Source of the DNA: Streptacidiphilus pinicola
Lineage (GTDB): Bacteria; Actinomycetota; Actinomycetes; Streptomycetales; Streptomycetaceae
NCBI RefSeq assembly: GCF_003258295.1
Contig: NZ_QKYN01000086.1
Span: forward strand, 1 to 64,000
DNA length: 64,000 bases
Direction of reading: 5' to 3'
The notes below the pieces were generated by a model. The model was given only the letters and a program-made list of their open reading frames with translations. It was not told the DNA's origin and did not search any database. Below are positions 59,917 through 64,000 of this stretch, in pieces; position 1 is the first letter of the stretch; every line of letters starts with the position of its first letter. Both the position numbers and the translations under genes were made by a program.

Positions 59917-60642
59917 ATGACGCTCTGGTACGAGGGGCCGCTGGCCTCCTTCGACACCGAGACCACCGGCGTGGACGTGGAGCACGACCGGATCGTGACG
60001 GCCTCCCTGGTGATCCAGGAGCAGCCGGACGGGATGGTGCGGCGCCGCGACTGGGCCGTCGATCCTGGCCTGCCGATCCCGGCGCAGGCCACCGCGGTGC
60101 ACGGCCTCACCGACGCCTGGGCACGCGAACACGGCGCCACGCCGGGCGTGGCCGTCGAGGAGATGGCCCGGGCACTGGCCGAAAACGCTCGCGCGGGGCG
60201 ACCGCTGGTGGTGATGAACGCCCCCTACGACCTGACCCTGCTGGACCGTGAGCTGCGCCGCCACCGTGGACTGACTCTCAGTCAGTATCTGGCGGGCGCA
60301 CCGCTGTTGGTCGTCGACCCCTGGGTGGTGGACCGGCATGTCGACCGCTACCGCAAGGGCCGTCGGACGCTCACCGCGCTGTGCGAGCACTACGCGGTGC
60401 CGCTGACCGACGCGCACGACGCCGCCGCGGACGCCACCGCCGCCCTGGAGTTGACCCGGGCCATCGGGCGGCGCCACCACGGCAGGCTCGAAGGACTCAG
60501 CGCGGCCGAACTGCACCTGCGCCAGGCCGTCTGGCACGCGGCCCAAGCACGGGGCCTGGAGCAGTGGTTCGCCCGCAGCGGCACCCCGACCCACGTCGAG
60601 CCGGCCTGGCCGCTGCGCCTGCCACTCGACCGCGCCGCCTGA
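59917..60642 (+). CDS. DEDDh-family 3'-5' exonuclease
   Basis: A 241-aa exonuclease of the DnaQ/epsilon type. Exo I: FDTETTG (Asp13, Glu15); Exo II: LVVMNAPYDLTLLDREL; Exo III epsilon: DAHDAAADATAAL with HxxxxD. A C-terminal extension after residue 180 (HGRLEGLSAAELHLRQAVWHAAQARGLEQWF) is typical of stand-alone Streptomyces exonucleases. ATG 59917 has GCAGGGGG about 9 nt upstream. Proofreading-like or repair role inferred. Confidence 0.92.
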   Translation: MTLWYEGPLASFDTETTGVDVEHDRIVTASLVIQEQPDGMVRRRDWAVDPGLPIPAQATAVHGLTDAWAREHGATPGVAVEEMARALAENARAGRPLVVMNAPYDLTLLDRELRRHRGLTLSQYLAGAPLLVVDPWVVDRHVDRYRKGRRTLTALCEHYAVPLTDAHDAAADATAALELTRAIGRRHHGRLEGLSAAELHLRQAVWHAAQARGLEQWFARSGTPTHVEPAWPLRLPLDRAA

Positions 60643-60662
60643 GAGGCGTGCTGCCCGAACGA

Positions 60663-60692
60663 CTGAAGGCCCCTCAGTTGAGGGGCCTTCAG
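60663..60692. terminator. Terminator for the exonuclease gene and tRNA-Val 1
   Basis: Near-perfect palindrome of 14-bp arms (60663-60676 and 60679-60692) with a 2-nt centre. It lies 20 nt after the exonuclease stop and 13 nt past the tRNA 3' end, so it can serve both convergent transcripts. Confidence 0.8.
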
Positions 60693-60704
60693 GTGCTGCA
60701 CGGG

Positions 60705-60776
60705 TGGGCGATACTGGTTTCGAACCAGTGGCCTCTTCGGTGTGAACGAAGCGCTCTCCCACTGAGCTAATCGCCC
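60705..60776 (-). tRNA. tRNA-Val (anticodon CAC), copy 1
   Basis: 72-nt cloverleaf. Acceptor arms GGGCGAT/ATCGCCC, D-arm GCTC-AGTGGGAG-AGC, anticodon stem CTTCG/CGAAG with loop TTCACAC (anticodon CAC, reads GUG), T-arm ACTGG-TTCGAAA-CCAGT, discriminator A. CCA is not encoded. It differs from copy 2 at two or three positions in the variable and T-loops. Confidence 0.97.
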
Positions 60777-60882
60777 GGGCACGCAGAGAACATTAGCACT
60801 GCCTGGGCCGATGCCGGAAAACCAGGACCCACACACGGCGCCGCACCTCGAACAAATCGAACACCAGTGCTATGTTGATGAC

Positions 60883-61320
60883 ATGCCCACCGTGCTCGTC
60901 CTGATCGATGCGCAGCGCGACATGCTGCTCTCGCCCACCGTGGCCGCCGCCCTGCGGACGCTGCTCAGCCAAGCCCGCAACGAGGGCGCGCCGGTGGTCC
61001 ATCTGCGGACGGGCCGACAGGAGCTGATGTTCGGCTCCTGGCCCCAGGAGCAGGTCGTCGAGCACACCGCCGACGACGCCTTTCTCGGCTCGGCGCTCTC
61101 CGACGCGCTCCCGCTCGGCCACCGGATCGTCCTGGCGGGGGTGTGGAGCGAGGAGGCCGTCCGAAGCACGGCCCTCAGCGCGCTCAAGCGCGGCCACCGC
61201 GTCCTGCTCGCCTCCGGCGCGCACGAGGGCTACGCGCCGGACGCCGCCCCACGAATCGAACACGAGCTCGCGCGGGCCGGCGCGGTGATCGCCGGCGCGG
61301 ACGCCGTCGCCTTCGACTGA
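60883..61320 (+). CDS. Isochorismatase-fold protein lacking the catalytic Cys
   Basis: A 145-aa cysteine-hydrolase-fold protein. VLVLIDAQRDML has the catalytic Asp9. However, the usual GVxTxxCVxxTA segment reads GVWSEEAVRSTALSA, putting Ala92 where the nucleophilic Cys should be, and the mid-sequence Lys (K..YSAF) is also not evident (EHTADDAFLGSAL). Fold retained, hydrolase chemistry likely lost; may bind or regulate. ATG 60883; an upstream frame to 60811 lies over the promoter region. It lies between two tRNA-Val genes. Confidence 0.8.
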   Translation: MPTVLVLIDAQRDMLLSPTVAAALRTLLSQARNEGAPVVHLRTGRQELMFGSWPQEQVVEHTADDAFLGSALSDALPLGHRIVLAGVWSEEAVRSTALSALKRGHRVLLASGAHEGYAPDAAPRIEHELARAGAVIAGADAVAFD

Positions 61321-61386
61321 GCGGGAGCGGGCGCAGGAGCGGCGGTCCGGCGTTCGGCTGGGCCGGACGGGGGAATTAGCGGACGA

Positions 61387-61421
61387 CGAAGGCCCGCAGG
61401 TCGCTGACCTGCGGGCCTTCG
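61387..61421 (-). terminator. Terminator of tRNA-Val 2
   Basis: Perfect 16-bp stem (61387-61402 with 61406-61421) around a 3-nt loop, 8 nt past the tRNA 3' end. It can also end the convergent isochorismatase-fold gene. Confidence 0.85.
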
Positions 61422-61429
61422 GATCCCGG

Positions 61430-61501
61430 TGGGCGATACTGGGTTCGAACCAGTGACCTCTTCGGTGTGAACGAAGCGCTCTCCCACTGAGCTAATCGCC
61501 C
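61430..61501 (-). tRNA. tRNA-Val (anticodon CAC), copy 2
   Basis: 72 nt with the same acceptor, D and anticodon arms as copy 1 (loop TTCACAC, anticodon CAC). T-arm ACTGG-TTCGAAC-CCAGT and variable loop AGGTC. CCA not encoded. Second of two near-identical genes about 650 bp apart. Confidence 0.97.
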
Positions 61502-61703
61502 GGGCGCAGGGAAAACACTACCGCATGCCGGACGGTGCTCCGGCACGCCCGACAGCCGTCGGCCGGGGTGGCCGAAAAGCGCCCCCAGGACCGTCCCTGG
61601 ACGACCCATTCCCCCCTCCGAGCTGCGAAGTTCGTGACGCATGTGACAGCTGTGACTGCTGAGCCAGATGGGGCATCAGCGGCGCACTAATCCGGACAGA
61701 CGG

Positions 61704-61730
61704 GTTTACACCGGGCTCGAAGGTGGGATG
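61704..61730 (+). promoter_or_regulatory. Candidate stress-sigma promoter of ssgB
   Basis: GTTT at 61704-61707, a 17-bp spacer and GGGATG at 61725-61730 resemble the GTTT-N(14-17)-GGGTAT/C pattern of SigB/SigH-type factors. Such control has been reported for ssgB in S. coelicolor. Predicted start near 61737, about 50 nt before the ATG. The -10 is imperfect. The rest of the 286-bp gap upstream of ssgB shows nothing else I recognise. Confidence 0.45.
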
Positions 61731-61787
61731 GTCCGTTCGCCGACGTGCGATCCCCGAGCGCACACTGAGCGAAAGGCCTTGGCGCTT

Positions 61788-62201
61788 ATGAACACCACGG
61801 TCAGCTGCGAGCTGCACCTGCGCCTCATCGTGTCGAGCGAGTCTTCCCTCCCCGTTCCGGCGGGGCTGCGCTACGACACGGCCGACCCCTATGCCGTGCA
61901 CGCCACCTTCCACACGGGCGCCGACGAGACCGTCGACTGGGTGTTCGCCCGCGACCTCCTCGCGGAGGGGCTGCACCGGCCGACCGGGACCGGCGATGTC
62001 CGGGTGTGGCCCTCACGCAGCCACGGACAAGGAGTCGTCTGCATCGCCCTGAGCTCTCCGGAAGGAGAAGCCCTGCTGGAGGCCCCGGCGCGAGCGCTGG
62101 AGTCCTTCCTCAAGCGCACCGATGCCGCCGTCCCTCCGGGGACGGAGCACCGCCACTTCGACCTGGACAGGGAGCTGAGCCACATCCTGGCCGAGAGCTG
62201 A
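61788..62201 (+). CDS. ssgB: Sporulation septum-site regulator SsgB
   Basis: A 137-aa SsgA-like protein, near-identical to what I remember of S. coelicolor SsgB: MNTTVSCELHLRLIVSSESS, GLRYDTADPYAVHATFHTGA, VRVWPSRSHGQGVVCIALSS and RHFDLDRELSHILAES. SsgB recruits FtsZ to initiate sporulation septation in aerial hyphae. ATG 61788 is the homologous start (AAAGG about 10 nt upstream); a longer frame to 61668 is not needed. Terminator at 62271-62301. Confidence 0.97.
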   Translation: MNTTVSCELHLRLIVSSESSLPVPAGLRYDTADPYAVHATFHTGADETVDWVFARDLLAEGLHRPTGTGDVRVWPSRSHGQGVVCIALSSPEGEALLEAPARALESFLKRTDAAVPPGTEHRHFDLDRELSHILAES

Positions 62202-62270
62202 GGCCGGCTGCACAACGCACTTCACAGATGCGCAGGCGTGCTGACTCGGGGGCGCGCGGCGCAGTACGAC

Positions 62271-62301
62271 ACGCCGCCGCGATCACAGATCGCGGCGGCG
62301 T
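62271..62301 (+). terminator. ssgB terminator
   Basis: Perfect 14-bp inverted repeat ACGCCGCCGCGATC / GATCGCGGCGGCGT (62271-62284 and 62288-62301) with a 3-nt loop, 69 nt past the stop. Immediately followed by tandem repeats. Confidence 0.85.
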
Positions 62302-62308
62302 CGTCATG

Positions 62309-62423
62309 TTCGGCGTGACGGCACTTGTTGGCCCACCACCTTCGGCGTGACAGCACTTGTTGGCCCACCGCCTTCGGCGTGACAGCACTTGTTGGCCCAC
62401 CGCCTTCGGCGTGGACATGAACC
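62309..62423. repeat. 32-bp tandem repeat, three copies plus a partial fourth
   Basis: Units at 62309-62340, 62341-62372 and 62373-62404 are near-identical; the first differs by two bases. Each starts TTCGGCGTGACAGCACTTGT and ends TTGGCCCACCGCC. A partial fourth unit (TTCGGCGTG) begins at 62405. It fills the gap between the ssgB terminator and the CGNR promoter. There are no spacers, so it is not a CRISPR array; it reads in no coding frame. Confidence 0.9.
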
Positions 62424-62493
62424 ACTCCCACCCACGACATGTAGAGTCTGCGCAACCAGTCGCGACACGTACGGACGAGCCAGGAGCCCCGCC

Positions 62494-63084
62494 GTGCTGA
62501 TCACCCACGACACCGAGTGCGCACTCGACGTGCTGGTGGAACTGCTGAACACCTCCCCCAAGGCCGGTGGCCACGAGGGGCTGCCCGACCTTGCCGCCTT
62601 GCGCGGCTTCGTGGTGCGCCGCGAGATGAGCGACGTCGGTCAGCTGACCCAGGGGGATCTCGACGCCGTGCGCCGGCTGCGGCAGAGGTTCTGGGACGTG
62701 CTCGACGCGTCGAGCACCCGGGAGGCCGCCGAGCTGCTCAACGCGATGATCGCGCGGGCGGGCACGACGCCGCGGCTGACCGACCACGACGGCCACGACT
62801 GGCACGTGCACTACTTCGCGCCCGGCGCGGCCCTGGCCGACCGGCTGGCCGCCGAGGCCGGGATCGCGCTGTCGCTGGTGATCGTGGCCGGGGAGCGGGA
62901 CCGCCTGCGGCACTGCGAGGCGCCGGACTGCGTCCGGGTCTTCGTCGACCTCTCCCGCAACCGCTCGCGTCGCTACTGCGACAGCCGCACCTGCGGCAAC
63001 CGGCTGCACGTCGCCGCCTACCGCGCCCGGCAGCGCACCGCGCCGCCCGCCGAGGCAGAACGCGGCGTCGGCGTCGGGTCGTGA
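62494..63084 (+). CDS. CGNR zinc-finger protein (ABATE-domain regulator)
   Basis: A 196-aa protein. The C-terminal CGNR zinc finger is complete: CEAPDCVRVFVDLSRNRSRR followed by YCDSRTCGNRLHVAAYRAR. The N-terminal part (ALDVLVELLNTS) matches the ABATE ligand-binding-like domain typical of CGNR regulators. GTG 62494 lies 8 nt after AGGAG. Its stop overlaps the LtrA gene start by 4 bp (GTGA), so the two are coupled; it probably regulates the pair. Confidence 0.9.
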   Translation: MLITHDTECALDVLVELLNTSPKAGGHEGLPDLAALRGFVVRREMSDVGQLTQGDLDAVRRLRQRFWDVLDASSTREAAELLNAMIARAGTTPRLTDHDGHDWHVHYFAPGAALADRLAAEAGIALSLVIVAGERDRLRHCEAPDCVRVFVDLSRNRSRRYCDSRTCGNRLHVAAYRARQRTAPPAEAERGVGVGS

Positions 63085-64000
63085 CACCGGACGCGTCCGC
63101 CAGACCCTCCCCCGCGGGACCCGCCGAGTCGGTGCGGTCGCTGGAACTCTTCTTCGACCTCGTCTTCGTCTTCACCATCACCCAGATCGCGGGTGTCCTG
63201 GTGGAGCACCCGGACCTCGGCGGTCTGGCGCGTTCCGCGCTGCTGCTGACGATCATCTGGTGGATGTACGGGGGCTTCGCCTGGCTGACCAACGCGCTCG
63301 ACCTGGACCGCACCGGCCCGCGGCTGCTCCTGCTGCTCGGCACCGCGGGCTTCTTCGTGATGTCACTGGCCGTGCCGCGCGCCGGCGGGCCCGGCCCGTG
63401 GGGCGTGGTCTTCGGGGCGGCCTACCTGGGCGTGGTGTCGGTGCACTTCGTCGGCTTCCTGCGCACCTCCGGCCGGCGCGGCATCCACCGGATCGGCCCC
63501 TACAACTTCGCCAGCGCCCTGGTGGTGCTCGCGGCCGGGTTCGTCCCGGCCGACCACCGCGCCTGGGTGTGGGCGCTGGCCTGCCTGATGGAGTGGGTGA
63601 CCCCGTTCGTGTCGGGCGTCGGCGGCTTCACGGTGGGTGTCGGCCACTTCGTCGAGCGGCACGGGCTCGCCGTGATCATCGTGCTCGGCGAGTCCATCAC
63701 CGAGGTCGGCGCCGCGGCGAGCCATCTCGACGACCTGACCACCGTGCTGCTCGGCTCGCTGCTCGCGCTGGCCGCGAGCGCCGCGATGTGGTGGCTCTAC
63801 TTCGACCGCGAGGAGGAGGACAGCGCCGGGCTGCTGGAGCTCATCCCGGTCGAACGGCGCCCGCACGCGGCGCTGTGGTCCTTCGGGTACTCCTACCTGG
63901 GGCTGATCTTCGGGATCGCGGTCACGGCGGTCGGCATGCAGAAGTCGCTGGACTCCTTCGGCCGTCCGCTGCACGAGCTCTCCGCCGTTCTGCTGCCGCT
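63081..64000 (+). CDS. LtrA-family membrane protein, cut by the window end
   Basis: At least 306 residues. The N-terminal SLELFFDLVFVFTITQIAGVL is the family's first helix with FDLVFVF hallmark; WWMYGGFAWLTNALDL, HFVERHGLAVIIVLGESI and WWLYFDREEEDSAG match low-temperature-requirement A proteins. About eight membrane segments are visible. GTG 63081 overlaps the CGNR stop by 4 bp. Function in actinobacteria unknown; C-terminus not in the window. Confidence 0.9.
   Translation, partial: MTPDASARPSPAGPAESVRSLELFFDLVFVFTITQIAGVLVEHPDLGGLARSALLLTIIWWMYGGFAWLTNALDLDRTGPRLLLLLGTAGFFVMSLAVPRAGGPGPWGVVFGAAYLGVVSVHFVGFLRTSGRRGIHRIGPYNFASALVVLAAGFVPADHRAWVWALACLMEWVTPFVSGVGGFTVGVGHFVERHGLAVIIVLGESITEVGAAASHLDDLTTVLLGSLLALAASAAMWWLYFDREEEDSAGLLELIPVERRPHAALWSFGYSYLGLIFGIAVTAVGMQKSLDSFGRPLHELSAVLLP

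Noticed and set aside
60705-61501. Integrative element bounded by tRNA-Val genes.
   Set aside because: The two tRNAs are intact and no integrase, excisionase or direct att-like repeat beyond the tRNA identity is seen. The intervening gene is a single small conserved-looking one.
62309-62423. CRISPR array.
   Set aside because: Units are directly adjacent with no unique spacers, there are only three, and no cas gene is in the window.

Overview
The window is high-G+C actinobacterial DNA with strong third-codon-position GC bias. It is almost certainly a chromosomal segment of a Streptomycetaceae member (Streptomyces, Kitasatospora or Streptacidiphilus). The best evidence is an apparently intact SsgB (137 aa, a sporulation protein of morphologically complex actinomycetes) at 61788-62201. 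A block of housekeeping genes also lies in the order I remember from Streptomyces chromosomes: mltG-ruvX-alaS, rpsD, rarA, aspS-hisS, relA-apt-secFD-yajC, ruvBAC, yebC, pdxTS, pimA-acyltransferase-pgsA, thrS, ssgB. All function calls rest on reading translated motifs; no database search was run.

Layout. 1-5809 (minus): mltG (cut by the window edge), ruvX, alaS and two small membrane-associated proteins. 6072-8234 (plus): a STAND/NB-ARC ATPase convergent with rpsD. 9232-12075: an amidase convergent with rarA. 12106-19633 looks like a lineage-variable insert: a GNAT protein, an XRE-cupin regulator, a CitA/CitB-type two-component system divergent from a C4-dicarboxylate carrier, and a DHA2 drug exporter divergent from its TetR regulator, with three operator-like palindromes between them. 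19700-23488: a hisS-aspS operon with a metallo-hydrolase. 23703-26007: a membrane-anchored cyclophilin and a DUF349 protein. 26071-32801: relA, apt, secF, secD, yajC. 33010-38029: ruvBAC, yebC, pdxT, pdxS.

38186-47342 is a second variable insert: an oligopeptide ABC importer in one operon, a LemA-like membrane protein, a citrate-synthase-like enzyme with an N-terminal DNA-binding HTH, and a DUF2332 protein. 47350-50143 holds the phosphatidylinositol mannoside pathway (pgsA, acyltransferase, pimA) as an operon with 4-bp overlaps. 50401-57567: an EF-G2 paralogue, a DCC-family thiol protein, an unrecognised membrane protein, a decayed nuclease fragment, a HIT hydrolase and thrS. 57816-64000: an unrecognised protein with a DUF4365 PD-(D/E)XK-like protein, a DEDDh exonuclease, two tRNA-Val(CAC) genes around an isochorismatase-fold protein lacking its catalytic Cys, ssgB, a 32-bp tandem repeat, a CGNR zinc-finger regulator and an LtrA-family membrane protein (cut by the window end).

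A family of short palindromic intergenic repeats (core close to AGGGGCGCGGGGAACTGCGC) recurs at 5.9, 35.3-35.6, 45.0, 52.6 and 57.7-57.8 kb. I saw no CRISPR array, prophage, insertion sequence or biosynthetic gene cluster. The best leads for undescribed biology are the HTH-citrate synthase with a palindrome in its divergent promoter, the DUF4365 / unknown / exonuclease group, the two pseudo-enzyme-like proteins (isochorismatase fold and EF-G2), and the repeat structures.
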